Positions 9,279-20,385 of a stretch of 64,000 nt of DNA are shown piece after piece. How positions within the stretch are numbered: the first letter of the stretch is position 1; each line of letters begins with the position of its first letter. This DNA is from Pseudoips prasinana (taxonomy: Eukaryota; Arthropoda; Insecta; Lepidoptera; Nolidae), in the NCBI GenBank assembly GCA_951640165.1, contig OX621257.1, forward strand, positions 4,909,201 to 4,973,200. Reading direction: 5' to 3'. The notes under the pieces are model-generated. The model saw only the letters and a program-made list of their open reading frames with translations, was not told the DNA's origin and searched no databases. The position numbers and the translations under genes were made by a program.

Positions 9279-11461
9279 TCTATACATATAATAAAATCGT
9301 AGGAAAGTCAAAACTGTACATTGAATATTTTTTTAAAAGGATACTTGGGGCGTGATCTACAATCGATATCGAAACCAAAACTATAGTTTTTAGAATTTTT
9401 GTCTGTTTGTCTGTATGTATGTCCGGGCTAAACTCAAAAACTACTGCATGGATTAACTTAAAATTTTGCATTAATATTACTAAGAGGTCGGGTCAATATA
9501 TAGGCTACATATTATCACGCTATCACCTACGGGGGAGGAGCTGTGATCTTATCTATACATATAATAAAATCGTAGGAAAGTCAAAACTGTACATTGAATA
9601 TTTTTTTTAAAGGATACTTGGGGCGTGATCTACAATCGATATCGAAACCAAAACTATAGTTTTTAGAATTTTTGTCTGTTTGTCTGTATGTATGTCCGGG
9701 CTAAACTCAAAAACTACTGCATGGATTAACTTAAAATTTTGCATTAATATTACTAAGAGGTCGGGTCAACATATAGGCTACATATTATCACGCTATCACC
9801 TACGGGGGAGGAGCTGTGATCTTATCTATCTATACATATAATAAAATCGTAGGAAAGCCAAAACTGTACATTGAATATTTTTTTAAAAGGATACTTGGGA
9901 CGTGATCTACATTCGATATCAAAACCAAAAATATAGTTTTTAGAATTTTTGTCTGTTTGTCTGTATGTATGTCCGGGCTAAACTCAAAAACGACTGCATG
10001 GATTAACTTCAAATTTTGCATTAATATTACTAAGAGGTCGGGTCAACATATAGGCTACATATTATCACGCTATCACCTACGGGGGAGGAGCTGTGATCTT
10101 ATCTTTACATATAATAATATCGTAGGAAAGTCAAAACTGTACATTGAATATTTTTTTAAAAGGATACTTGGGGCGTGATCTACATTCGATATCGAAACCA
10201 AAAATATAGTTTTTAGAATTTTTGTCTGTTTGTCTGTTTGTCGGTATGTATGTCCGGGCTAAACTCAAAAACGACTGCATGGATTAACTTCAAATTTTGC
10301 ATTAATATTACTAAGAGGTCGGGTCAACATATAGGCTATATATTATCACGCTATTACCTACGGAGGAGGAGCTGTGATCTTATCTATCTATACATAGAGG
10401 TCACGTCAACATATAGGCTTTATATTATCACGCTATCACCTACGGGGGAGGAGCTGTGATCTTATCTATACATATAATAAAATCGTAGGAAAGTCAAAAC
10501 TGTACATTGAATATTTTTTTAAAAGGATACTTGGGGCGTGATCTACAATCGATATCGAAACCAAAACTATAGTTTTTAGAATTTTTGTCTGTTTGTCTGT
10601 ATGTATGTCCGGGCTAAACTCAAAAACGACTGCATGGATTAACTTCAAATTTTGCATTAATATTACTAAGAGGTCAGGTTAACATATAGGCCACACATTA
10701 TCACGCTATCACCTACGGGGGAGGAGCTGTGATCTTATCTATACATATAATAAAATCGTAGGAAAGCCAAAACTGTACATTGAATATTTTTTTAAAAGGA
10801 TACTTGGGACGTGATCTACATTCGATATCGAAACCAAAAATATAGTTTTTAGAATTTTTGTCTGTTTGTCTGTATGTATGTCCGGGCTAAACTCAAAAAC
10901 GACTGCATGGATTAACTTCAAATTTTGCATTAATATTACTAAGAGGTCGGGTCAACATATAGGCTACATATTATCACGCTATCACCTACGGGGGAGGAGC
11001 TGTGATCTTATCTTTACATATAATAATATCGTAGGAAAGTCAAAACTGTACATTGAATATTTTTTTAAAAGGATACTTGGGGCGTGATCTACATTCGATA
11101 TCGAAACCAAAAATATAGTTTTTAGAATTTTTGTCTGTTTGTCTGTATGTATGTCCGGGCTAAACTCAAAAACGACTGCATGGATTAACTTCAAATTTTG
11201 CATTAATATTACTAAGAGGTCGGGTCAACATATAGGCTTTATATTATCACGCTATCACCTACGGGGGAGGAGCTGTGATCTTATCTATCTATACATAGAG
11301 GTCACGTCAACATATAGGCTTTATATTATCACGCTATCACCTACGGGGGAGGAGCTGTGATCTTATCTATCTATACATATTTTTTAGATTTAGCTAGAAA
11401 TAAGTAGTTATATTGGTTATCAGTCAAAATTGTCGCGGACAAAGTCGCGGGCACCAGCTAG
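9279..11461 (+). mobile_element. Helitron-like element with tandem internal array (HEL-1)
   Basis: Starts at TCTATACATATAATAAAA and ends with the hairpin GTCGCGGACAAAGTCGCG plus GGCACCAGCTAG, flanked by A at 9278 and T at 11462, as expected for Helitron insertion between A and T. Seven near-identical units of about 273 bp begin at 9279, 9552, 9829, 10102, 10465, 10738 and 11011. Two 78-82-bp truncated units begin at 10387 and 11288, and a last partial unit begins at 11370. Variant bases show a higher-order block (units 2, 3, 4 plus short) repeated as (units 5, 6, 7 plus short), about 905-913 bp each. Short reading frames in the units are by-products of the repeat. No Rep/helicase is encoded. 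Confidence 0.75.
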
Positions 11462-11519
11462 TATTATATAAGTAAGTAAGTGTACTTTCCTAATAATTTT
11501 CTAGTTCGTAATTTGTATG

Positions 11520-12030
11520 TGACGATCATTAATGACCCGAATTGCTCGGGTTAGTGGAATTTTGGTGAGTAAGGTGATCCTGGCGGTCGGCAAGGCCAGC
11601 AGTGGCGGCCGCCTCCACACATAAGCTTTTCGTTTTTTTTACGTGGTGAAAATGCTCTAGTTGCACGTGGTGTGGGGCTCGACCCACTAAAACCACCACG
11701 GTAGCTAGCCTCACCGTGCTTGCAGCAGGGGCTTTGGGTACTCGTGACCGATCTCGCCAGTACCTCCGCTGTACACTGAGCGTCCGCGAGACTCTCACCC
11801 GGGGAGGGGAGGGGCCTCAATGCCTCCCCCAGTACGCACAAGCGTGTTACTTGAGCTACAGCAGGTTACCTCTTCCTGGGACCACTTATACAAGATGAGT
11901 GGAGTTCTCTCCTCCAAATGCCGGCGAACCCAGGGGCGGCGCCTATCCGGGCGCCGCATACTCTCTCGCGCTGGGATTAGCTCCCAGCGCCGGACCTCCA
12001 CACATAACCTAGCGTAAGGTAATGAAGAAG
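11520..12030. other. GC-rich block, possible LINE 5'/UTR remnant
   Basis: Much richer in G and C than its surroundings, with CGGGGAGGGGAGGGGCC and GGGCGGCGCCTATCCGGGCG. Several short frames overlap and none shows a recognisable domain. Confidence 0.3.
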
Positions 12031-12039
12031 TCATCCCGA

Positions 12040-12182
12040 ATGAAAAACTATCAGAAAACGGATAGCAGAGTCTTTCTGTGTACTATGACTATCACACTGC
12101 GATCTTCAACCCATCTCTCAAAATGTACAAATCCATTGTGGAAATCTTTTGAAGAGGGCTTTGTCCAGCTATGGACGTAATT
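12040..12182 (-). repeat. REP-G copy
   Basis: Contains TCTTTCTGTGTACTATGAC, a phrase of the REP-G family, then GGGCTTTGTCCAGCTATGGAC. Confidence 0.5.
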
Positions 12183-12269
12183 CGACTAACATGGTGATAA
12201 GGCAAGAAATATTTTATCTCTTACCCATTGTATGTGCGATTCATAATAGTTACGTATAACGCTTTTTTA

Positions 12270-12490
12270 TATCAGAGGGCGACAAACGAGCAAGTGGGTC
12301 ATTTGATGGTAAGTGATCACCGCCGCCTATGTACACTCGCAACACCAGAGGAGTCGTGGGTGCGTTGCCGGCCTTTAAGAGTCAGCAAACAAGTGTTGCT
12401 GACCCTTCCCTCCTCCCCGATGAGCTCTGGCGACCTTACTCAGATGCAAAAACAAAACATTAAAATGATTATTAAGGAATGTCTTCTGTA
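12270..12490 (+). mobile_element. LINE 3' end fragment
   Basis: Starts GGCGACAAACGAGCAAGTGG and continues GTGATCACCGCCGCC and GCGTTGCCGGCCTTTAAGAG, the sequence next to the ORF end at 5214. No intact coding region remains. Confidence 0.6.
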
Positions 12491-13038
12491 AGGTGGAGGT
12501 ACTTCCCCAGTGGGGCTGTGCTTTGAGCGAATGAAAGCTGTGTTGTACGGATTTAGCGAATACATCTATAATATTGAATGTAGTCCAAAAAACTTGGCTT
12601 TAATGCCTAGTCTGGCGCCAAAAGGACATAATAAAATGTGGTAAATAGCATAACTTTTAAGACTTGGAATTGTATTTAATCAAAGCGGCTCTATCTGATC
12701 TGCAATACCAGGGAAGTGGATGAAAATGAACTTTCTAAATGTGATTATAGTAGCCAATCTTCAAGCTTTATCTCAGTAAAAGACTCGATTGCAATCTATG
12801 TTAATGTCTGGAGTAAGGGCAGTTTTAATAGGAATCGATAGCAGAAGCTTCAATCGGAATCAAACTTTGCATATTTTAATTTTATCAGGCATTTTGAGAA
12901 GTGATCTATGGTTTAAGACATTTATTTCTCATAAAGAATACAATTCATTTATCTGACAAATACAGGATACTTAATTTAAGCTTATTACTATACTAACAAG
13001 AATGCTGTATTGAGTATTAACAAAGGAAAGTGATTTTA
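12491..13038. other. unassigned stretch
   Basis: No feature recognised. Confidence 0.4.
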
Positions 13039-13359
13039 TCTATACATATAATAAAATAGTAGGAAAGTCAAAACTGTACATTGAATATTTTTTAAATAGG
13101 ATACTAGGGGCGTGATCTACAATCGATATCGAAGCCAAAAATATAGTTTTTAGAATTTTTGTCTGTGTGTCTGTTTGTCTGTATGTATGTCCGGCCTAAA
13201 CTCAAAAAGGACTGCATGATTTTACTTTAAATTTTGCATGAATATTACTAAGTGGTCGGGTCAACATATAGGCTACATATTATCACGATATCACCTACGG
13301 GAGAGGAGCTATGATAATTTATAAAATTTTACGCAAGTAAAACTGCGGGGCACAGCTAG
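13039..13359 (+). mobile_element. HEL-1 solo copy, complete
   Basis: From TCTATACATATAATAAAAT to ACTGCGGGGCACAGCTAG, 321 bp, flanked by A and T. It is a single unit of the kind arrayed at 9279-11461, but with the other 3' hairpin type (GCAAGTAAAACTGC). Confidence 0.8.
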
Positions 13360-13925
13360 TACATAATATGGTGCTAAAAAAATAGGTACATTCGATAAAA
13401 AATAAAAACAATGTAGGTATTACGAGAATAAAATATTAGCAATGCTACAACCTAACGCTATTGACGCAGGCCCCTATTATGTGTCATAACATAATTGCTA
13501 AGGCATACCAATTTAGAATTTCTTCTCTATTTTTCTCTCGGTAAAAAAATTGGGTTATGTACGATAACACCGGCACCGTGTTCCCAGGATTAAGTGAGAA
13601 CAGCTCACTCTTTGGTCGATCGCCGACTTAGCTAGGTTAGAAAAGACTATTTTTACATTGTAACTTTTATTCAATCAATTTATATTAAATTTTATTAGTA
13701 AGAACATAATTGGTTTTTTTTGGTACCCTTGTGGCCAGGGTTCGTGAGGGGACTATTAATCTGTGTATAATTAGGAACATTTTGTAAATAAAATCTTCTC
13801 TAAAATCGGTCTTAGCGTCGATGATTCTGGATATGTTACCAATAAAAAGAAACTGTCGAGGTATTTCCGATCCAGTATCACATGGAAACCTTGAATCTCA
13901 AAGTAGTCAGCCGTGTGGGTTCCGA
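13360..13925. other. unassigned stretch
   Basis: AT-rich; no feature recognised. Confidence 0.4.
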
Positions 13926-14262
13926 CTAAGAAAGAATAACAAGGCCACCCCATACCATCCCGTGGGTTTCGTAAAAGGCGACTAAAGGATACACCAGGTA
14001 GTCGGGCAGAACCGCCTCCTGTGTACTAACTACCACCTTGCGATCGCCAACTCTCATGCCAAGCGCGATGACTACGGTAAACTCCTCAAAATGGCAACGT
14101 TATAGACAACTTTCCGGGAGGCCTCTGTTAAGCAGTGGACGAAATCAGGCTGATGATGTGATGGTCTCAACGTACTTGCAGCCCAGCTGGTGTTGCGAGT
14201 ATCCATGGGCGGCGTAATTACTTACCATGAGGTGAACCGCTTGCTAGTTTGGCTTACTATTT
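13926..14262. mobile_element. LINE 3' UTR remnants
   Basis: CACCCCATACCATCCCGTGG and TCGTAAAAGGCGACTAAAGG are recurrent LINE 3' phrases. An RTE-like ending with GATGATGTGATGG follows at about 14150, then TGTTGCGAGTATCCATGGGC from a further LINE end. Confidence 0.5.
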
Positions 14263-14289
14263 TATATAAATACATATTAGATTGCTTCG

Positions 14290-14625
14290 TAGGTGTAGCA
14301 GTAGCGCGTTCATTGTCAGATAATGTGCTCCTGGGTTAAAATCATAAAGTGATTTTGGGATTTTCCTTTTAAGATTTTTTTAGTAGCAGGTTGTAGTCTG
14401 GATGTTGGCCCCCGGGAGCCCGTAAAGCCGTTGATCCTGTACCTGACCTTTTTGCGGTCGTGTCGCAAGTTGATCCATCGGATCATGAGAGCGATGAAGT
14501 TGAGAGACCCCCGGTGTTTGCTACACACTTTACACTTGTGCACTATAATGTATCTCGGGCAGATGACTAGTCTCTATGGTGACTGGCCGCTATGGTCGAA
14601 ATGCAACTAGAAGCACATTATTTCC
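14290..14625 (+). mobile_element. SINE-B, diverged
   Basis: Degenerate tRNA-like head (GTAGCAGTAGCGCGTTCA) and the SINE-B body: GACCTTTTTGCGGTCGTGTCG, ATCGGATCATGAGAG and ACTTGTGCACTATAATGT. Same order as the copy at 55295-56360. Confidence 0.65.
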
Positions 14626-14767
14626 TATATATATTTTGTTGAGGACTATTGTAGACCAAGATTGTCTCTATCACTCTAGCAAAGACGAACATTTATAATC
14701 TACGAGCAACACTTGCTACTTAAACCTCAAAATGATAACTTGCTATTCATAGTTGCAAGATTTTTAA

Positions 14768-14863
14768 ACTTTCCTTTTGGTAAGTTAAATTAAACTAGTT
14801 ACAATTTATTTTCAATTGAAAATAAATTGTAACTAGTTTAATTTAACTCACCAAAAGGAAAGT
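14768..14863. repeat. 48-bp inverted repeat with no spacer
   Basis: 14768-14815 and 14816-14863 are inverted copies with one mismatch (GGTAAGTT against GGTGAGTT), forming a spacerless palindrome centred on TTCAATTGAA. It is the longest perfect-type fold-back of the window outside the tRNA array. Confidence 0.93.
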
Positions 14864-14889
14864 ACCAATACCAACCAAACCATACCAAT

Positions 14890-15125
14890 TTTTTTTGTTT
14901 AGGCAGGGGGAATGCTATGCATGCCACCCGCAAAAAGTGTCTGCCGTTGGTTATGTCGGACTTCCACCGACTAAACCTACCTGCCGTGGACTTCTCTTGG
15001 CACCTGATGGGGGAGCCCCGGGAACGCGGGTATGCTGCTGCGGTGCCCCCCTTTTGCGCCATGTCCCAGATGGTCGAGACACGTACCCTGGGAGGGCTCC
15101 TCTGGATTGCGCTCCCCTACTGCCG
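14890..15125. other. GC-rich block, possible LINE UTR
   Basis: Includes TTATGTCGGACTTCCACCG and GGGGGAGCCCCGGGAACGCG. Compositionally like 11520-12030. Open on several frames without a recognised domain. Confidence 0.3.
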
Positions 15126-15209
15126 ACTTGATACTACTATACCATACCATAGTACAATGGATGCACTGCATGGTATGGTAGAAAAATAATTGAGGAGTCA
15201 CATAATCAC

Positions 15210-15418
15210 TTGACAATAACTTAATTGAAGTTAGCTAAATATCGTTACTATTATAAAATAAATCTTATTGTAAATTATTTCCTACAATCCCTGTACCTAA
15301 ATATCTATAGGTACCTAGAAATAATTATAAATTAATTATTATATATTACTACAAACATGTTCTGACTATTTACAAGCGCTTTTTTAAAGTCTACGTGAAT
15401 AAAAACCTTTTTTTATTT
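15210..15418 (+). repeat. REP-E copy (LINE 3' UTR type)
   Basis: Runs from ACTTGACAATAACTTAATTG to AAAGTCTACGTGAATAAAAA and an A/T-rich tail. Copies lie at 30740-32010 (minus, interrupted), 58130-58870 (interrupted) and 61060-61330. The AATAAAAACC near the end looks like a polyadenylation signal. Confidence 0.65.
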
Positions 15419-15439
15419 ATGTTATTTTTTTATTTATAT

Positions 15440-15478
15440 TTACATAAATGGAACATTTAAAATGTTCCATTTATGTAA
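15440..15478. repeat. perfect hairpin, 19-bp arms, 1-nt spacer
   Basis: TTACATAAATGGAACATTT at 15440-15458 is inverted exactly at 15460-15478. It sits directly against the 5' end of a SINE-A copy. Confidence 0.9.
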
Positions 15479-15745
15479 TGGGAATGGCGTGGTTGGTGGA
15501 TACTTGCCTTTGCCACACCGCAGTTCATGGGTTCGATTCCCACCCAGGACAAATATTTGTGTGCATGAACATGTCTGTTCGTCCTCAGTCTGGGTGTAAT
15601 TATCTATATAAGTATGTATTTACAAAAGAAAATTAGTACTCATATCAGGTATCTGGTTTCCATAGTACAAGCTCTGCTAGTTTGGGATCAGATGGCCGTG
15701 TGTGAATAATGTACCACGATTTATTATTGTTATCATTATGAAGTT
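15479..15745 (+). mobile_element. SINE-A, near complete
   Basis: tRNA-like head with A-box-like GCGTGGTTGGTGG and B box GGGTTCGATTCCCACCC, body with ATTATCTATATAAGTATG, then CCATAGTACAAGCTCTGCT and AGTTTGGGATCAGATGGCC, and an ATT-rich tail. This is the reference copy for the family here; the same element hosts the tRNA array at 35797-42433. Confidence 0.8.
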
Positions 15746-15929
15746 TAAAAATGAATTTGTTAATTTGGAACCAAACGAAAAGGATTGTATACCACAAGTC
15801 CATATATTAAATCTGCCGTCACCCCATATTTATTTTATTTATTTAAATACTTCTTGCACTAAATTGCACAAACGTATTGCATTATCGACCTTGGTATGAT
15901 GCAGAGAGAACATGATTAGTGCACTATCA

Positions 15930-16115
15930 TCATCATATCAGCCGAAAGAGTTCCACCGCTGGACATCAGTTATCGTAGAGAAAAGTTTGTCCAGAAAAGT
16001 TTGTAGAAGTCTTTCAGCGAAGTCCCAAAAAAATCCACAATGGTATGGTCTTGCGCTGCCGCGGTTTCCTGCAACCTTTAGAAGATCGTCGGTCCATCTT
16101 GTAGGGGCCTTTTAG
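15930..16115 (-). mobile_element. RTE-type LINE 3' end, rearranged
   Basis: Contains CATATCAGCCGAAAGAGTTCC, GGTCTTGCGCTGCCGCGG and TCGGTCCATCTTGTAGGGG, the reverse complement of the ORF C-terminus seen at 29918-30330, with about 60 bases of duplicated or inserted sequence near 15970-16030. Confidence 0.6.
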
Positions 16116-16149
16116 GAGGACTCTACATGTAAAATATTGTACGTGAGTC

Positions 16150-16447
16150 TATTACTTACATACTTATCGTATGGGCAGTGGTTACCCTAGTGTCAGAGTT
16201 GTTCAAGCCACCCAGTAGGCCTCTGACATGGCTTTGACATGGCTTAACGATTATTGTCTAATGACTGCAACTGGAACCGACAGCTTAACGTGCCGTCCGA
16301 ATCACGGAGACACTTAAAAATTAAACCATTCTTGAGGGTCACCAATCTATGGACTGACCGCGAGCCTAGTTGCTTAACCTTGCCAACCGCTTACGGATCG
16401 GTGACAGAATCTAGCTATGAGCGCCTCCGTGAGTCTATAGTAGAGTC
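16150..16447 (+). repeat. REP-F copy
   Basis: Complete by comparison with 2318-2582, with a local duplication of TGACATGGCTT near 16225. Confidence 0.75.
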
Positions 16448-16812
16448 ACTATTACAGTAGCGGATTATTACGAAATCAGTATGCTTGAACTATCAATTCG
16501 CTCGTCCATCTACCACATTTTATGGAGACTCCTATTGAAAGCGAAGCCCAGGTAAAAGGATTTATGGCGAAAGTAAAGGATTATCTGTGACGAAAAAGCT
16601 AGCTATACTGAACTACAACTATATTGCTACCACGAGCAAAATAGATTTAAAGTGACCCAAAACTGTCCCGATAGACAACATAATAAATCCTACCCGCATT
16701 TGAGTCTAATACTTTTTAGATACTTACTGTCTATCAAAAATAACTGCATATCTTTATAAGGTGTGCCTTATCTTTTAAGTTTGAAATTTACTTATTAATA
16801 AAACAATGTGTG
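16448..16812. other. unassigned stretch
   Basis: No feature recognised. Confidence 0.4.
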
Positions 16813-16965
16813 GGTGAAAGCAACAAATATTACCACCCCGTCTCTTCTCGTGTAGAGTCATCAAGAAGGAATATCTCCAAATTTCAGCAGTGTCTCTCTG
16901 TGCACTATGACCAGTATACTGCGCTCACGCAACCCGTCTGCCTAGCGTGGCGTTTATTATATGAT
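16813..16965 (-). repeat. REP-G copy
   Basis: Contains TTACCACCCCGTCTCTTCTC and GTCTCTCTGTGCACTATGACC, complement-sense REP-G phrases. Confidence 0.5.
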
Positions 16966-16989
16966 GGACACAGGACATCGTAGTCTTAT

Positions 16990-17290
16990 TAATTAACTAT
17001 GATTTCATTTATTACTTTAACGCGTTTTTCGAACATCCTAAACTGAAAACAAGTTTCAGACATCTTTAAAATGAATTGTATAAATATTTCCTTAACGCAC
17101 TTAAGGCGCTTTGAACGCCAACTTACTGAAAATGTACAGACGCCAGCACATCCAGCTACCCCAATCTGTCAAATTTCTTTTTTAGATTTTCAACTTTATC
17201 ACATAAGCATAAGGTTCACTTTCAATTGGGGAATTTGATGTGGTAGCGTCTGTTCACGGCTTACAACGGCTGGCATATTATTTAAACTTA
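16990..17290 (+). repeat. solo relative of the 370-bp array unit, lacking the tRNA core
   Basis: CTATGATTTC, ACTGAAAACAAGTTTCAGA, TCTTTAAAATGAATTGTATA, CTTAACGCACTTAAG and CGGCTTACAACGGCTGGCAT occur in the same order and orientation as in the left arm of the 35.8-42.4 kb array. Between GAATTGTATAAAT and ATTTCCTTAACGC the 72-nt tRNA-like gene and its flanks are absent. A MITE-TA1 copy interrupts it at 17135-17253. Confidence 0.75.
17135..17253. mobile_element. MITE-TA1 with internal deletion
   Basis: Left end TACAGACGCCAGCACATC is intact; the right arm lacks the CAGATTGGGG part. Inserted in the solo array-unit relative. Confidence 0.7.
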
Positions 17291-17708
17291 TTTATTGAAC
17301 AAGCGACAGGGGAGTGCATTATTTTAATTTGATTGCATAAGCAAATATAAAACAAAGCCCGCTTTACATGAAACGCAAAAATCAATCAAACTTTTCACTG
17401 TAGCCATAACCATAATTACAAAGAAGATATAAAATGCGGAACTACAGTAAAGTTTACACCTATTTTTGTTACGACTTATATTATTCGCTAAATAAAGGCT
17501 TTTCCGTTTGATTTATTGTGGGTAGATAAAAGTGTTTTTGTCCGTCATTGATTTCACTAATGTTTTAGTATTGGCTGTAATATTTTTGTATGATGTATTT
17601 GTTTGTGTTTCGAAATGGGCTGTGAAAATAGCCAGTTGGGTAATGCTTATGATAAACGTATTGGTTTCATCGGTTATATTTTGTATAGTGACGTCATGAT
17701 TTTCTATA
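17254..17708. other. unassigned AT-rich stretch
   Basis: No feature beyond the end of the solo unit was recognised. Confidence 0.4.
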
Positions 17709-17965
17709 TTAGGGACCCCCTACACTAGTAGTCTTTGGAGCGCCCGAACAAGGTCGATGCGTCGTTTGCCAATCTAAACCGCTATGTGAACGCTGAGCAG
17801 CTATCCAAGGCAGGATTACGCAGCACGGGCGTCGGGTATAGTTGCGTTTTCAATCAGTACAATCAGTGTGAAATTGCGAGACACCCTGGAGGGCACAGCG
17901 GGGCGTGAGTGGAATTGTATATTGTACTTATTAAAAAAAATGTTACGGCCGTGCGTCGACGCTGC
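17709..17965. other. GC-richer block, possible DNA transposon end
   Basis: Begins TAGGGACCCCCTACACTAG and later has CGTGCGTCGACGCTGCGACG. Reads like the terminal region of a MITE, but no matching inverted end was found. Confidence 0.3.
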
Positions 17966-18478
17966 GACGCCGTTGCGTGGGCGCTGGCAAGACAACGATC
18001 CCAGATAAACGCTAATGTAAGAGAAGCCTTACGTGAGATATTTTATTTTTTTTAAACTAAAAACTTATTCGATTTACGGCCATGGCGCCGCGGCCAGTTT
18101 TAACAGAGAGGCACTTTCTATTCCAACGTCTGACGCCTTTACATGCTTTCTCGAGTGAGTCTGTTGACAACCGTAGCTAATCTTTATCACAGGCCTAATG
18201 GTCAGCTTAAATAACTCTGACACCAGTGTAAAGCCAACTGGCTAATGATAAAGAAAGAATATAACAGATGCTCAGTAGCCTAACACGATCTGTCATCTTG
18301 TTCAATTATCACAGATCTTATTTACCTAGGGGTTGAAGTCTCATGACAGCTACTCTTAGTCATTCTAAGTTCATCAGGTCAGAAATATAGCCAGCTTCAC
18401 TATGAAAGTCGTTCCAAGAGGAGTACCTACTTACCTGTTTCTTTTTCAAAGACAGCTCCCGTACTTTTGAAATAATCT
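17966..18478. other. unassigned stretch
   Basis: Nothing recognised. Confidence 0.4.
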
Positions 18479-18479
18479 C

Positions 18480-18705
18480 ATGTGGATACTTAATCTAACT
18501 GACGGCCGTTGGGGCAGAAAGGTTCTCGAGTGGCGACCAGGAACCGGAAGATGCGTGGGCAGGCCCCCTACAAGATGGACCGATGATCTTGTGCGGAACT
18601 GCTGGATGCGAATAGCGCAAGACCGGCAATTGTGGAGATATTTGAAGGAGGCCTTTGTCCAGCAGTAGACGTCTTTGGGCTGGTATGATGATGATGATGA
18701 TGATG
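18480..18705 (+). pseudogene. RTE-type LINE ORF C-terminus with ATG tail
   Basis: Plus frame reads DGRWGRKVLEWRPGTG, VGRPPTRWTDDL and AQDRQLWRYLKEAFVQQ then stop at 18666-18668; the tail is GATGATGATGATGATGATGG. This motif order is the C-terminal end of RTE-type LINE ORF2 in Lepidoptera. Only about 60 codons remain; the RT core is absent. Confidence 0.75.
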
Positions 18706-18714
18706 GATACTTAA

Positions 18715-18838
18715 TAAACATATAATTGACACAAAAAACACCTAGAGTTGTCCTTTGTCCGGGAATCGAACCCAGTACACGAAGTGGCGAGGCAACTATC
18801 TTAACCGCTGCACCACACGTGCAGTCAAAAGGTTTCAA
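18715..18838 (-). mobile_element. SINE-D
   Basis: In minus orientation: head TGCACGTGTGGTGCAGCGG, B box GGGTTCGATTCCCGG, then body with GTGTCAATTATATG. Same family as 54367-54535 (plus) and, diverged, 25690-25795. Confidence 0.7.
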
Positions 18839-19840
18839 AGTTTAACTGTAGACGCTCGTGTTGCCTGTCTCTAAAGATACAGAAAAGGAAAATGTGGGTG
18901 TATGAAATGGCAGGGTTACAAGTTCATAACCCGTATCAAACTAAGGTTTCTTTCAGAAACTTGTTATGTGTTACCACAGTAGGTACGTACTTACAATTAG
19001 ATTTCAAAGGGTGTCTTGACTTAGCAAGTCCAAACTAATTAATTTTATAAGGTCTCGTCCTCCCACATAGATAGCGTTGGCCTTAGAGCGGTTATATCCG
19101 GAGGGTACAGTAAAAAACCGACATATAGCGGACTGTAGACTTAATAAGAAAAGGTTAACACAAGCAGTTGGAATTCAAGTTCTATAGAAATATACTTCTT
19201 GTGTTATTTTTGGGCTATAAAACTTTCAACGAAATCATTGTTAAGAAAATGTATTTTCACTGATTCTTTCTGAATCTGTGGCAGATTCTGTGGCAGATGA
19301 GGCAATGCGTCGATAAAAAAATGGTAACAACTGGTTTCTACTACCAATTGTCATAAAAACAATTTGGACAAAATTCATTTAAAATCTCCCCAAAAGTACT
19401 TTTGACGTTTAGATATAAAATGATATGAATTCAAACAATAGCAATCTTAATCATCTACTTTTGGAATCATCGTTAGATGATAATTAAACTCTACCAGAAT
19501 GCAAACAGGCCCGATTTTTGTTTAACACAACCACAAGGGAACTTGTAAGCAATTTTTTTTCCTACACTGAATTTACGAAGCACAACGCTGTAATTTGTTC
19601 TATTAAAACGTATCAGGTAGAGAATTTCTAATTTAACTACGAAAATACAAGCATGTGTTTTCGACGAGATTGCATTCACATGTGACATCCGTAGGTGCTT
19701 ACTCTATGGTGTCAGCTAAAGAAATAAAATTAGATGAACTTCAAGGATAACAAATATCTTAATTAGTGTTGGAAGTATGGTAATGTAATATTTAGCGATA
19801 CGTGTGAAAATTTCTTAAAATTTCTCAGGGATTTAGTATA
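18839..19840. other. unassigned AT-rich stretch
   Basis: About 1 kb in which no exon, TIR or known repeat phrase was recognised. Confidence 0.4.
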
Positions 19841-20018
19841 TAGATAAAGTTTGTCCTGAGTCTGGGTGTAATTATCTGTATAAGTATGTTTATACAAGAG
19901 AAAAAATAATATATGTAGTATATCAGTTATCTGGTTTCCATAGTACAAGCTTTGCTTAGTTTGGGATCAGATGGCCGTGTGTAAATAATGTCCCAGGATA
20001 TTATTAATATTATTATTA
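19841..20018 (+). mobile_element. SINE-A, 3' part
   Basis: Body from GTCCTGAGTCTGGGTGTAAT through TTTGGGATCAGATGGCCGTG to an ATT tail; no head. Confidence 0.75.
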
Positions 20019-20385
20019 TCCCGCTTAGATGACGTACGGGGACATTTTTAATGTAGTAATCTCTTTACCGTATAACATCAATCAAAATACAAAATAATGT
20101 TAATTTTTATTGAATTTTATTAATTATTATTTATTACTTTGGCCAAAAATTTAATAATTATTATTTTTAACTCTTTTGATAACTCTTGCAAATTCTACTG
20201 TAATTAATTTTTATTGCAATTATTTTAAATATCTAAGGTTTAATCGAGTGTAAATTATTGATATATGTTGACATTATTTTTTAATTATTTTTATTGTAAA
20301 ATTGTAATTGTGTGATGTATTTATGTGTGTAAATTCAGTTACAAATGATTTCGTTTATGAATAAATGACTAAAAATAAATATGTA
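20019..20385. other. very AT-rich stretch
   Basis: Mostly T- and A-rich; nothing recognised. Confidence 0.4.

Noticed and set aside
9280..11360. Repeated 63-73-codon frames in the Helitron-like array as small proteins
   Set aside because: They occur on both strands of a non-coding repeat and end at unit junctions; no start context or domain.
9279..11461. CRISPR-like array
   Set aside because: Repeats are 273 bp and contiguous, with no short repeat plus unique spacer structure; the genome is eukaryotic.
11529..12017. Overlapping 80-96-codon frames as genes
   Set aside because: GC-rich sequence opens frames on both strands by chance; no domain or codon pattern.
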